Positions 8,782-17,214 of a DNA stretch of 64,000 nt are shown in pieces. The notes beneath the pieces are model-generated. The model was not told the origin of the DNA and did no database searches. It saw only the letters and a list, made by a program, of their open reading frames with translations. The stretch's first letter is position 1. The number at the start of each line of letters is the position of its first letter. The stretch lies in assembly GCF_014855495.1 (NCBI RefSeq), contig NZ_JACYFJ010000002.1:930001-994000 (forward strand), written 5' to 3'. The translations under genes were made by a program, and so were the position numbers. Origin of the DNA: Euzebyella saccharophila. Its GTDB lineage: Bacteria; Bacteroidota; Bacteroidia; Flavobacteriales; Flavobacteriaceae.

Positions 8782-11247
8782 ATGCAAGATAAGAACAAGG
8801 GCTATATGGGCATGTACCTATCCGCCTTCCACTTCGCCATTATCCTGTTCCGGGAGCAATATGCCCTGTACATATTCCATTACGGGCATCAGGGATTCTT
8901 GGATAGCATCCATTCCTTTCTGGTACGGTCCGGGCTACCGTCCCAAGGCATGGTCGCCCGTCTGCTCTTGTTGGGACTTCTGATGGGCGGTATCATGATG
9001 TACCGTCCGGTCAAAAAAGAGGAAGTCGGTCGCAGAAAAAGTATTACGGGCTTTCTCGTTTCCTTGGCCTTGCTGTTCGTTTCTTGGTGGTGCCACGGTG
9101 TTTCCGAGCTGGGGATGTGGGCCTCCATGATATTTCTTTCATTGGCCTACTTGGGATTGATGACCTTCGGGATGCGATTGTTCCAGTTTTTGGACTTCAT
9201 GAACTTGGCAATAAATGACCCCTTTAACGATACGAAGGAAACCTTCGAGCAGACGGGGACACGGATAGACACGCCCTATTCCGCCAACATCCCGTACACC
9301 TATTCCCACAATGGGAAACAACTGAAAGGATGGATCAATTTTGTCAATCTTTTCAGGGCATTGTTGGTCATCGGCACTCCGGGGAGCGGCAAATCCTTTT
9401 CCGTTATCGAGGAAATCATGGCCCAGTTCATCGACAAGAAATACGCCATGGTCATCTACGATTTTAAGTTCGATACGCTGACCCGCAAGGCGTACGGTTA
9501 TCTACAAGAGGCCATAAAAAAGCACGGCAACGATTCCGAAATACCCTTCCCTAAGCTCTACCGTATCTGTTTTGATGACCTTCGGATGACCCATCGGAAC
9601 AACCCCATGGATCCCTATGGCCTGGTCAACCAGTCGGATGCCATCGATACGGCCACGACCCTTATGAAAAACCTCAATCCCGAATGGATTAAACGACAGG
9701 ACTATTTTTCACGCAGTGCCATCAGTTATACAGGGGGCTGTATCTGGTACCTCAAGAAAAAATCGGAAGAAACCGGCAAATATCTTTGTACCCCGGGGCA
9801 TTTGGCCATTCTGACCACCGTAAAGATCGATATATTGATGGAAATCATGACCAAGGACGTAGAGGTACGCCAAATACTGGTGCCCTTTCGGGACGCATTG
9901 GAAAAGGAGGCCATGGAACAACTGTCTGGCCAGACCAGTACGGTCCAGATAAGCCTTTCGAGTATTGCGACCAAGGAAATCTTCTATGTGATGTCCGGCA
10001 ATGACTTCAGTCTGGAAGTAAATGACGCCCGATATCCCAAAATCGTATCGCTACAGAACAATCCCGAACGGAAAGAGGTTTATTCCGCACCTTTGGGCCT
10101 GTACATGAACACTATTCTCAAGCGGGTAAACAAACCGGGCAAGCGGCATATGGCGTTACTTATCGACGAGGTACCCACCTTGTTCATCATGTTATTGCGG
10201 ACCATTATCGATACCGGGAGGGAAAACAAGATCGCCACCATTTTGGGGCTTCAGAGCGTCGGACAGCTTATCCTGGATTACGGCCGGGAACTGGCCGATG
10301 TCATCTATGACAACTGTGCGAACCTTATCTGTGGTGCGGCCAAAGGCGAGACGGCCAAACGGTTGAGCGAGCTTTTCGGAAAGATTCATCAAGAAAAGGT
10401 CTCAAAGAACACGAGCAGTTCCGATGTAAGCACCAATCTGAGCACACAGATGATGGAGCTATTGCCCAAGAGCAAGATCGCATCCATGTCTACCGGACAT
10501 TTCGCAGGGTTGGTGGCCGATACTTTCGAGCATCAGATCAAGGAAAAGAAATGTTATGGCCAGTTGCTCCCCGACATCGAAGGCAAGCGAAGGGCCATGA
10601 AACACAAGTTGCCCGTTGTCAAGGATTTCAAACCGGAGAATTTCGGGGAACTGTTCCAAGCGCAGATGAAGCTCATAGAGGAACTGGATTTACAGAAGAA
10701 CGTCTCGGGCTTGTTTACCAAGGAAATCGGGTACATCGAATTTTATGGTACGCGTCTGGAAGAAACGGCCAAAAATGCATTTACCAATGGTACCAAACGC
10801 CGAATTTTTAAGGATGTGGTCAAGGAGCTTCGCCTGTTCGATTTCAGGGAGGATATTCTGGAACTACTGAATACTGGTCCAAGGGGTGCCGATTGGCAAA
10901 GGTTATTGGCCTATATTGTGGAGGAATTTTTGGTACGTACGGAAATGGACCGTGTGGCCCAGGCCGAATTCGACAAGATCATCGGTGAAGTGGACTGCTT
11001 GGTAAAAGAGGAATATAAGGCCGTTACGGGAAAAGAGCTTGAGAGCGCCATATTTGACGAAAAGAAAATAAATGGTGAAATTGCAAAATCAATCGACAAC
11101 TCCGAGGCGGCCGTAGAAAAATTCATGGACGATTTCGGGAAGGAACTCGATGGGTCCCTGTCCCAAAGTTTGGCAGCTTTGCAGGAAGAGACGGAGTATA
11201 ATTTTGAAGAGGAATTTTCCTCGTATCCCATAGAAAATTTTGAATAA
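8782..11247 (+). CDS. Type IV coupling protein (VirD4/TraG-like ATPase)
   Basis: An 821-residue inner-membrane ATPase that should bring the relaxase-DNA complex to the transfer channel. The first 130 residues hold about four hydrophobic segments (for instance at 58-74 and 90-102). The Walker A motif IGTPGSGKS is at about residues 197-205, and the Walker B ALLIDEV at about 457-463. The segment SVGQLILDYG near 490 corresponds to the conserved sensor region of coupling proteins. The C-terminal 200 residues are acidic and helical and may bind substrates. In CTnDOT-like elements the coupling protein is encoded with the mobilisation genes; here it lies inside the transfer operon and its stop codon overlaps the start of the HTH gene by one base. 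Confidence 0.85.
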   Translation: MQDKNKGYMGMYLSAFHFAIILFREQYALYIFHYGHQGFLDSIHSFLVRSGLPSQGMVARLLLLGLLMGGIMMYRPVKKEEVGRRKSITGFLVSLALLFVSWWCHGVSELGMWASMIFLSLAYLGLMTFGMRLFQFLDFMNLAINDPFNDTKETFEQTGTRIDTPYSANIPYTYSHNGKQLKGWINFVNLFRALLVIGTPGSGKSFSVIEEIMAQFIDKKYAMVIYDFKFDTLTRKAYGYLQEAIKKHGNDSEIPFPKLYRICFDDLRMTHRNNPMDPYGLVNQSDAIDTATTLMKNLNPEWIKRQDYFSRSAISYTGGCIWYLKKKSEETGKYLCTPGHLAILTTVKIDILMEIMTKDVEVRQILVPFRDALEKEAMEQLSGQTSTVQISLSSIATKEIFYVMSGNDFSLEVNDARYPKIVSLQNNPERKEVYSAPLGLYMNTILKRVNKPGKRHMALLIDEVPTLFIMLLRTIIDTGRENKIATILGLQSVGQLILDYGRELADVIYDNCANLICGAAKGETAKRLSELFGKIHQEKVSKNTSSSDVSTNLSTQMMELLPKSKIASMSTGHFAGLVADTFEHQIKEKKCYGQLLPDIEGKRRAMKHKLPVVKDFKPENFGELFQAQMKLIEELDLQKNVSGLFTKEIGYIEFYGTRLEETAKNAFTNGTKRRIFKDVVKELRLFDFREDILELLNTGPRGADWQRLLAYIVEEFLVRTEMDRVAQAEFDKIIGEVDCLVKEEYKAVTGKELESAIFDEKKINGEIAKSIDNSEAAVEKFMDDFGKELDGSLSQSLAALQEETEYNFEEEFSSYPIENFE

Positions 11248-11645
11248 TGGACATTGAATCGATCATCAATCTGGACTCCAAGGATTTGGGGTATATCGGG
11301 GAACGCTTAAAGGAAATACGTCTTGAACTGGTGGAATTGGACGATGTCGAAGACAAACGGTTCAGTCAGTTTTCGATGACCAATCTGAGCGATTACCTGA
11401 ACATGGACCGTACAACTTTGGCCAATGTGGAGCGCGGTTCCTCAATGGTCAATTCCATCAAGATCATCCTCTATTTCTACAGTTTGGGCTATAATCCCAT
11501 TTGGATTCTGTTACCCGATAACGAGTTCGTGCAAAAACGTAACCTTGGGGAAAATATGGTCTACCAAGAAGGGCTTCGTGAGAAATACCTTGAGCTGGAG
11601 GAACGGGTTTCAGAGGCCATGAAGGAATTCAAATCGTCCTTGTAA
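11247..11645 (+). CDS. XRE-like helix-turn-helix regulator
   Basis: A 132-residue protein with a helix-turn-helix of the XRE type at about residues 41-75: SMTNLSDYLNMDRTTLANVE followed by a helix that ends in LGYNPIWIL. The C-terminal 35 residues are charged and likely form a coiled coil for dimerisation. Its start overlaps the stop of the coupling protein gene (TAATG), so the two are translated together. The following 240 bases carry a dense set of palindromes ahead of parA, a natural target for this protein, though that is inferred. Confidence 0.65.
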   Translation: MDIESIINLDSKDLGYIGERLKEIRLELVELDDVEDKRFSQFSMTNLSDYLNMDRTTLANVERGSSMVNSIKIILYFYSLGYNPIWILLPDNEFVQKRNLGENMVYQEGLREKYLELEERVSEAMKEFKSSL

Positions 11646-11735
11646 ATTTTGCATTCGGCGTAATTTCTTGCCGTTAAAAGGGTTCTTGGTCCAATATCCC
11701 CATTATTGTTTGCGAAGACCTACCTATGCTTTGTT

Positions 11736-11862
11736 CATGGCTATATACCAATGTCCATGGCATTATACAATCATTGCTATATAGCAACCTATAATGCACT
11801 GTATATTCAATGCTATATAGGGATATAGCATCAAATGTTCATATGGTCATATGACCATATGA
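11736..11862. promoter_or_regulatory. Nested palindrome cluster before parA (operator, partition or transfer-origin candidate)
   Basis: Within 127 bases I see a perfect 24-base palindrome at 11839-11862, made of three CATATG hexamers at 8-base spacing; a dyad with 9-base arms ATGCTATAT/ATATAGCAT at 11810-11831; a perfect 14-base palindrome TTGCTATATAGCAA at 11774-11787, bracketed by inverted GCATTATA (11760-11767) and TATAATGC (11790-11797); and CATGG/CCATG arms at 11736-11760. The word GCTATATA recurs three times. This is far more symmetry than a promoter needs. It is directly upstream of the parA start at 11888. Confidence 0.7.
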
Positions 11863-11887
11863 TACTATGGTTTTAAAAAGTATATTT

Positions 11888-12562
11888 ATGGAAACAAAAA
11901 TAATTTCATGTACGGGGGAAAAGGGCGGTTGTGGCAAGACGACCCTGAATATCATCTTGGCCACCAACCTTTTCCACCTGTACGGGAAGAAAGTAGTATT
12001 GATCGATATGGACAATCCCCAGTACTCGGTTTACAAAAAGCGGAACCGAGATCTTGGACAGGCAGGTTCGACCGAAATGCCGATATTTCCCGTGGAGCGG
12101 GCAACGGTCCAGACCCTGGAACCGTTGATCAAAAAATATTATGGTACCGTGGATTTTATCATCGTCGATTTCCCCGGAAACCTTAACGAGGAAATGGTAA
12201 GGGGGCTGCTGTATGTCGAACATATCTTCATTCCCTTTTTCCTTGACGAACTGGAAATCGACAGTACGGCGGTGTTCTACAAAACACTGCAACGGAACTA
12301 TCTATGGAACGAAAATCGGGTACTGCGGTCCGTCAACCTGTTCTTCAACCGCTACGAGCTGGTCAAGGTCAATAAGTTCGATGCGGTGAGGAGAACCTTG
12401 GCAAAGGCGGGAATGCCCATGATGGAACAGGTCGTCATGGAACGGACCGTGTACAGGGAGCGATACCGGAATACCCTGATTCCCATTCCCCCGACAAAAG
12501 AGAACGGGGAACTGGGGCTAAAACGATTTATGGAAGAGGTCATGAGAATTTCAAAAAATTAA
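11888..12562 (+). CDS. ParA-family ATPase (TraA of Bacteroidetes elements)
   Basis: A 224-residue ATPase of the ParA/MinD class with the deviant Walker A motif EKGGCGKTT at residues 11-19, the switch DMDNPQ near 45 and IIVDFPGN near 96. It would bind DNA non-specifically with ATP and position the element or the transfer machinery. In CTnDOT-type operons a ParA homologue (TraA) opens the tra gene row, as here. I start it at the ATG at 11888; an ATG at 11867 adds seven residues but lies next to the palindromes. The gene ends two bases before its likely partner at 12565. Confidence 0.85.
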   Translation: METKIISCTGEKGGCGKTTLNIILATNLFHLYGKKVVLIDMDNPQYSVYKKRNRDLGQAGSTEMPIFPVERATVQTLEPLIKKYYGTVDFIIVDFPGNLNEEMVRGLLYVEHIFIPFFLDELEIDSTAVFYKTLQRNYLWNENRVLRSVNLFFNRYELVKVNKFDAVRRTLAKAGMPMMEQVVMERTVYRERYRNTLIPIPPTKENGELGLKRFMEEVMRISKN

Positions 12563-12564
12563 AA

Positions 12565-13029
12565 ATGGGCAAAAAAGTAAACGTTAAGGACTTGCTGGAA
12601 TCGGCCATCCTAGAGAATACGGATACCAAGGAAGAGGTCGAGGGACTTAGGGAACAACGGCACGGCACGGTCGGAAAAGTTGGAAAAAGTCCAATCCGGA
12701 AAAACAAAAGAAACGATGACTACGTTAGAGGTGGTAACACGCGTGGGGCCACGGGACGTACATTTCCCTTGGCAAAGTTAAGCCGTAGGGAACAAAAGAA
12801 GGTAACGGATCTCGAGACGTTGCTGGAACAAAACAATTATATCGACAAAAAGGAGCAATTTATCTTTAGGTTGAGCAAGACCTGTTTTGAGGACTATGAG
12901 CGACTGGCCAGCGCATGCAGCTACAAGTTGGAAAAAAAGGTCTCGCGCAACGATATCATGCGAAAGGCCTTGGAGCTTTACCATCAAGAAAACATTCGGG
13001 AACTTCAACGAATTATCGACAAGATTTGA
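12565..13029 (+). CDS. DUF3408-like DNA-binding partner of ParA (TraB position)
   Basis: A 154-residue protein: a basic, disordered-looking N-terminal 75 residues (RKNKRNDD, TRGATGRT) and a C-terminal domain with FIFRLSKTCFEDYERLA and SRNDIMRKALELY, the pattern of a ribbon-helix-helix DNA-binding fold. The position right after parA and the fold match the DUF3408/TraB proteins of Bacteroidetes conjugative elements, which likely act with ParA. It may bind the palindromes at 11736-11862. The last four bases overlap the next frame (TTGA). Confidence 0.6.
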   Translation: MGKKVNVKDLLESAILENTDTKEEVEGLREQRHGTVGKVGKSPIRKNKRNDDYVRGGNTRGATGRTFPLAKLSRREQKKVTDLETLLEQNNYIDKKEQFIFRLSKTCFEDYERLASACSYKLEKKVSRNDIMRKALELYHQENIRELQRIIDKI

Positions 13030-13382
13030 ATTGGCAGTGGGAACATATCGTCTATGCCGTCATCGGTATCCTGTGCCTGTTGTGGTACCTATGGGTCTTT
13101 GTCATACTTAAAAAATCAAAAAACGAAAAAAATGTTCAGGAAAATGATTCATATATGCAAAAATCACATATATTTGTAAAAAACACATCTTCAAAGGATA
13201 AAGATATGGACCAGTTACTCAACCGTGTCGATGAGAATGAAACCAGCTCCGAGCTGTTGGATATTTTCAATGCGTCCGATAAAGATGTTCAGAATGAATC
13301 CTTAATTCCAGAACATGAAAAATTCAAGATTATCAAAAATTCCGAGTCCCCTCCGGAACCGGAGGTGGACGACTCCGATTAA
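13026..13382 (+). CDS. Small membrane protein, probable TTG start
   Basis: No ATG fits, but a TTG at 13026 overlaps the stop codon of the preceding gene (TTGA), a typical coupled start. The resulting 118 residues begin LNWQWEH and carry one membrane segment at about residues 7-26 (VIGILCLLWYLWVFVIL), followed by a charged, Asp/Glu/Ser-rich cytoplasmic tail. It occupies the TraC/TraD position of CTnDOT-type operons. The 3' end overlaps the next gene by 68 bases, and leader repeat copy 3 lies inside it. Function unknown. Confidence 0.45.
   Translation: MNWQWEHIVYAVIGILCLLWYLWVFVILKKSKNEKNVQENDSYMQKSHIFVKNTSSKDKDMDQLLNRVDENETSSELLDIFNASDKDVQNESLIPEHEKFKIIKNSESPPEPEVDDSD
13297..13323 (+). repeat. 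Leader repeat, copy 3
   Basis: Third copy of the element at 6360 (AATCCTTAATTCC, then GAACATGAAAAAT), one base longer. It lies within the small membrane protein gene and contains the start codon of the pilin-like gene at 13315. Confidence 0.55.
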
Positions 13383-13671
13383 CGTCTTCCTGACCCTACT
13401 TCTTGTTGTTGCTTTCCATTCGGCCGGCTTTGCCCAGATCGATGAACTGGTCGATCAGGTCAACGAGGCGGAACAGGGTACGGCACAGATAGGGAACAGT
13501 ATTTTCCGCATCATCAAGATTGCCGCAGGCGTACTTCTGGCCATCGCGGCACTGGCCTTTCTCATCATCAGGGAACAGAACCAGGACATGGCGCGTAAAG
13601 TGGGCAACGCCATTGTCGGGCTCGTTATTTTCTACGGCCTTATTGAGATCGGGGAAAACTTGGCCAACTGA
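13315..13671 (+). CDS. Pilin-like conjugation protein (VirB2/TraE position, DUF4134-like)
   Basis: A 118-residue protein with a long basic n-region, a hydrophobic signal segment (VFLTLLLVVAFHSAGFA) ending in AQ, then two membrane helices at about residues 65-85 and 96-112 joined by a short charged loop. This is the layout of VirB2-type pilins and of DUF4134 (TraE) in Bacteroidetes elements. The processed form would be about 78 residues. The start is supported by leader repeat copy 3. It stops two bases before the DUF4133 gene, as TraE precedes TraF in related operons. Confidence 0.65.
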   Translation: MKNSRLSKIPSPLRNRRWTTPINVFLTLLLVVAFHSAGFAQIDELVDQVNEAEQGTAQIGNSIFRIIKIAAGVLLAIAALAFLIIREQNQDMARKVGNAIVGLVIFYGLIEIGENLAN

Positions 13672-13673
13672 TC

Positions 13674-13997
13674 ATGGAAAACAAGCTGGTCAAAATTCCA
13701 AAGGCCCTGCAAAAGGACGTCTCCTTCTTTGGGCTTCGCGCTAAATATGTGGACCAAGCCTTTAAGGGCTCGTTCCTATCCCTGATGGTAGGGCTGTTCC
13801 TCAGCACGGTCATCCCGACCTTTCTGAGCCTTTTGCTTTCCTTCTGTACCGCGGCCCTCTATATCGTACTCATGCTTTTCTATTCAAAGGCTTATGGGGA
13901 AAATGGCTTTATCAAGTCCCGAGCGAACAGAAAGGGACCGGATACCATTAAGGGCCATGTCAACAAAAAAAATTTGGTGCTATGGAAAAAAGATTGA
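13674..13997 (+). CDS. traF: Conjugation protein TraF (DUF4133, VirB3-like)
   Basis: A 107-residue inner-membrane protein matching the DUF4133 layout: a GLRAKYV motif near residue 20, two hydrophobic segments at about 34-70, then a conserved KAYGENGFIKSRANRK stretch. In type IV secretion VirB3 sits with the VirB4 ATPase at the inner membrane, and the next gene is the VirB4 homologue, whose start overlaps this gene by 16 bases. Confidence 0.8.
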   Translation: MENKLVKIPKALQKDVSFFGLRAKYVDQAFKGSFLSLMVGLFLSTVIPTFLSLLLSFCTAALYIVLMLFYSKAYGENGFIKSRANRKGPDTIKGHVNKKNLVLWKKD

Positions 13998-16585
13998 ATC
14001 TTCTGGATGCCTTTCCCATTTACGGTTATGAGGCACCGATCTTGGTATCCAAGGAACGGGGTTGCCTGAGCATTCCGTTGCAATTGGAACTTCCCGAAAT
14101 CTACACTTTGGACAGCAAGGATTATCTGAACCTGAACCGGATGGTCTCGGGTATCTTGGAAATCCTGGGCGAGAACTGTCTTTTGCACAAACAGGACCTC
14201 TTCTTCGGGGAAACCTATTCCATGGACCGACAACGATTGGAACGGGATTTTTTCGAGACCGAGGACGAACGCTATTTCAAGGACAGGCCCTTTTTGGAGC
14301 ACCGGTGCTATCTAGCCATCCATAAAGTGCCCAAAAACTATATCGGCCGCACGCCTATCGGGGCCAATTCCTTCTTAAAAAAGGAGCGCCGGTTCTATGG
14401 CCAAAGCTATGTTCCCGAAGAATACCTCGATGGGGACACAATGGCGGATTTCGAGGCCAGGGTCGGTGCCGTCAACGATCTTATCAACGATTCGGGCCTG
14501 ATGAGCTCGAAAATCCTTGATTCCGAGGGACTTTTCGGTCGAGCGGGCTATTACGATTGTTATCTGGAAGCGCGCTACGGGGAAGGTACGGGAAGGGATA
14601 TCGACTTTTCCGAACACGGGCTGCGGGTCGGCGACAAACAGGGACAGTACTTTACTTTGGAAAACCTGGACCAGTTCTCCAAGGAGGATATGGCCTTTCA
14701 CGAATATTTTGGAAAATACAGCACCGGTGACAACCTCTTTCCTATAGGAAACCTGTTTTCCTTGGGGTTCAGGATTCCGCAGGAACATATTGTCAACCAA
14801 TATATCTATACCCCCGAAAAGGAGAAGGCCATGGCCAAACTTAGGTCGAAGGCCAAACGTCTGGACAAATATGCCCGCAACCGCAAGGGGGACAAGAACA
14901 GTACCTACCGGGACCAAATCTATGAGTTCCAGCAGCATATCCTGAACGAGCATAAGGAACTGGTCTATTATCACTTGAACGTATTGGGCCTTTCTAGCTC
15001 CAAAAAATCCTTTAGGTCGATGTGCAATTCCATCCGGTCGGCTTTTCGGAAGCTGGGCATCCATGCCAAGGAAAATACCGTGGACCGAAAAAACCTCTTT
15101 TTCGGGGGTATCCTTGGCAACGGCATTGGGTTGAGCATGGAACTCTTCAGCCCCTTTTCCTCGGAGATGGCGGCCAGTCTCTGGTATTTTGAAGGTGGAT
15201 ATCGAAACAGGATGCACGGCCCCCACGGACTGCGCATGGTCGATAGGGCCACGGGAAAACCATTATTGGTAAGTCTCTACCGCGATCCCGAGGCAAAGGA
15301 CTGGATCTTTAACCGGGGCATGCTCATCGCCTCCGGTTCCGGTGGCGGAAAGACCTTTTATGCCAATGCCTATCTGTTCTCCGAATATCGCGAGGGAGCG
15401 GAAATCCTCATTCTTGAGAACGGGAATTCCTATGATAAGTTGTTGGACCATCTGGACGGGGTCGTCATAGAGAACGACGACAAAAATCCCTTTACGTTCA
15501 ACCCCTTTATGCTGGATTCAGGGGATATGGTAGAAAAAGATGGCCAAAAGATGCTTACCGAGCACAAGCTGACCCAGCTTATCGCATTGGTCTATCTTCT
15601 GTTGGGACGAAAGGACAATGCAATGGACGACGGTCATGACAGTGCCGTGATCCAGACCATTATTGAATTGTTGGTACAGGGATATTATCGGGACCAGTTT
15701 ATCAAGGATAGTCCCGATAACTCCTTCAATACTTTTTATGAATATTCGGAAAGGCATTTGGAGCGACTTATGGATTCCAAGGGCATACGAAAGGAAGTCT
15801 TCGACCCCAATCTGTTTTTACTGCTCTTGGGCAAATATGCCCACGATGGCCCCAGGGCATACCTGTTGAACAGTAGGGACAAAAGGATAGCCCAATTGGG
15901 CCGTGAAAGGTTGGTCTACTTCAAACTCGAAAACCTAATCGAAAACGAACAGCTCTTTCCGATCTTGGCGTTCCTGATGATCGATGTGTTCGACAAAAAA
16001 CTGAAGGATCCAAAAAAACTTTCCTTAAACAAAATATTGGTCGTTGACGAGGCGTGGAACCTGTTCGACAATCCGATAATGGCCAATTATTTTGACGCCA
16101 AATCCAGAATGGCCCGGAAATATGGGGGCCAGCCCATTTTTATCTCGCAAAAGGTAAGCGATTTTGTCAAATCCAAATACATAGGCAATACCATCGTAGT
16201 CAACAGCCACATCAAAGTATTGCTTGACCTCGGCGAGTTCGGCAATTCCTTTGGGGAGATCCAACGGTTATTGGGCCTGAACGAGAAACAGAAGCAACTG
16301 ATCCTATCCATCAACAAAGATTTGCCCATGGGCCGAAAGCTAAGGGAAATGGCCATTTGTTGGAAGGACCGCGTCAAGGTGTTCGGATTGGAAACCTCAT
16401 TGCCGACCAAATGCCTGTTCGAGACCAACCCCAACGAAAAAGCAAAGATCAACCGTCTCCACGAAAAACACGGTCGTGTTTGGCAAAGAACGGCCAACGC
16501 CTACAAACAGCTACAAAACGAACTGGTGGAATCCGGTTCTGGGAATTTGAACGGCAGCGACATTAACCCTAAAAATAGAAAATGA
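13982..16585 (+). CDS. traG: Conjugation ATPase TraG (VirB4 family)
   Basis: An 867-residue ATPase that powers assembly of the transfer channel and pilus. The N-terminal half has the usual VirB4 membrane-associated domain; the Walker A motif IASGSGGGKTF is at about residues 448-458 and the Walker B KILVVDEAW near 683-691, followed by QPIFISQKVSDF, the conserved sensor region. The length is normal for Bacteroidetes TraG. The P-loop has Gly-Gly before the Lys where most relatives have Ser-Gly. It overlaps traF at its 5' end and the next gene by four bases (ATGA) at its 3' end. Confidence 0.92.
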   Translation: MEKRLNLLDAFPIYGYEAPILVSKERGCLSIPLQLELPEIYTLDSKDYLNLNRMVSGILEILGENCLLHKQDLFFGETYSMDRQRLERDFFETEDERYFKDRPFLEHRCYLAIHKVPKNYIGRTPIGANSFLKKERRFYGQSYVPEEYLDGDTMADFEARVGAVNDLINDSGLMSSKILDSEGLFGRAGYYDCYLEARYGEGTGRDIDFSEHGLRVGDKQGQYFTLENLDQFSKEDMAFHEYFGKYSTGDNLFPIGNLFSLGFRIPQEHIVNQYIYTPEKEKAMAKLRSKAKRLDKYARNRKGDKNSTYRDQIYEFQQHILNEHKELVYYHLNVLGLSSSKKSFRSMCNSIRSAFRKLGIHAKENTVDRKNLFFGGILGNGIGLSMELFSPFSSEMAASLWYFEGGYRNRMHGPHGLRMVDRATGKPLLVSLYRDPEAKDWIFNRGMLIASGSGGGKTFYANAYLFSEYREGAEILILENGNSYDKLLDHLDGVVIENDDKNPFTFNPFMLDSGDMVEKDGQKMLTEHKLTQLIALVYLLLGRKDNAMDDGHDSAVIQTIIELLVQGYYRDQFIKDSPDNSFNTFYEYSERHLERLMDSKGIRKEVFDPNLFLLLLGKYAHDGPRAYLLNSRDKRIAQLGRERLVYFKLENLIENEQLFPILAFLMIDVFDKKLKDPKKLSLNKILVVDEAWNLFDNPIMANYFDAKSRMARKYGGQPIFISQKVSDFVKSKYIGNTIVVNSHIKVLLDLGEFGNSFGEIQRLLGLNEKQKQLILSINKDLPMGRKLREMAICWKDRVKVFGLETSLPTKCLFETNPNEKAKINRLHEKHGRVWQRTANAYKQLQNELVESGSGNLNGSDINPKNRK

Positions 16586-17214
16586 TGATATACTTGAAAC
16601 CAAGAATTGTTTACCTAAGAATTTTAATCGGGCTACTCCCTTATTTCGGGTCCGCTCAGATTCCCGTGACCGATGTGGCGGCCAATGCCCAACTGGTAAT
16701 CCTCAATCAAAATGTGGCAACATTGAATTCGCAACTGGTCACGTTGAACTCGACCATGGGCAAGCTTTTGGCACAGATGGAACGAAACGTTACCGTCAAT
16801 TCCAGTGCCTCCAAGATCCTGAGCCAGGACCTTACGGCAAAACGGACCCCTGCCAGTTATGTCATGGGAAGTCCCGAAATGACCGAACTCTATAACCTGA
16901 AGGACAAGATCGTGGAAGCCTATAAGGGTACTCAGAAAAATCTGCGCTCTTTCGCCAATCTGGAAAAGGTAGAAAAGGAAAGGGCGACCGAAACCTTGGC
17001 CGATGCCCTGGTACAGGTTACCTCCTTGGTCTCCCAAGGATCGCATATCGCCTCCACGGGCGAAATCATCGAATCGGCCGACCGGCTTTCGGCACTACGG
17101 TCAATCTTGGACAAAATGGACAGCGTGCTGGAAACCATCATAAAGGTCAATACCTCGCTCTTGCAAAAAAACGAACACCGCAAAGCGGTTTATTCCTTGA
17201 TCAAGACCAATTGA
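16582..17214 (+). CDS. Conjugation protein TraI-like (DUF4141, VirB5 position)
   Basis: A 210-residue secreted periplasmic protein: signal segment at residues 8-25 (IVYLRILIGLLPYFGSAQ), then a long helical region with heptad-like NQNVATLNSQLVTLNSTMGK and a second coiled section. This is the layout of the DUF4141/TraI proteins that stand between TraG and TraJ in Bacteroidetes elements and correspond to VirB5, a minor pilus or tip component. Its start overlaps traG (ATGA) and its stop overlaps traJ (TGATG). Confidence 0.72.
   Translation: MMIYLKPRIVYLRILIGLLPYFGSAQIPVTDVAANAQLVILNQNVATLNSQLVTLNSTMGKLLAQMERNVTVNSSASKILSQDLTAKRTPASYVMGSPEMTELYNLKDKIVEAYKGTQKNLRSFANLEKVEKERATETLADALVQVTSLVSQGSHIASTGEIIESADRLSALRSILDKMDSVLETIIKVNTSLLQKNEHRKAVYSLIKTN

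Noticed and set aside
12915-13025. Upstream ATG for the small membrane protein frame (12915)
   Set aside because: It lies deep inside the preceding gene and gives a basic N-terminus without coding character; the TTG at 13026 overlaps the stop codon and places the membrane segment at the N-terminus.
14375-15226. 283-codon minus-strand frame opposite traG
   Set aside because: Complement of the VirB4 coding sequence, no homology by eye.
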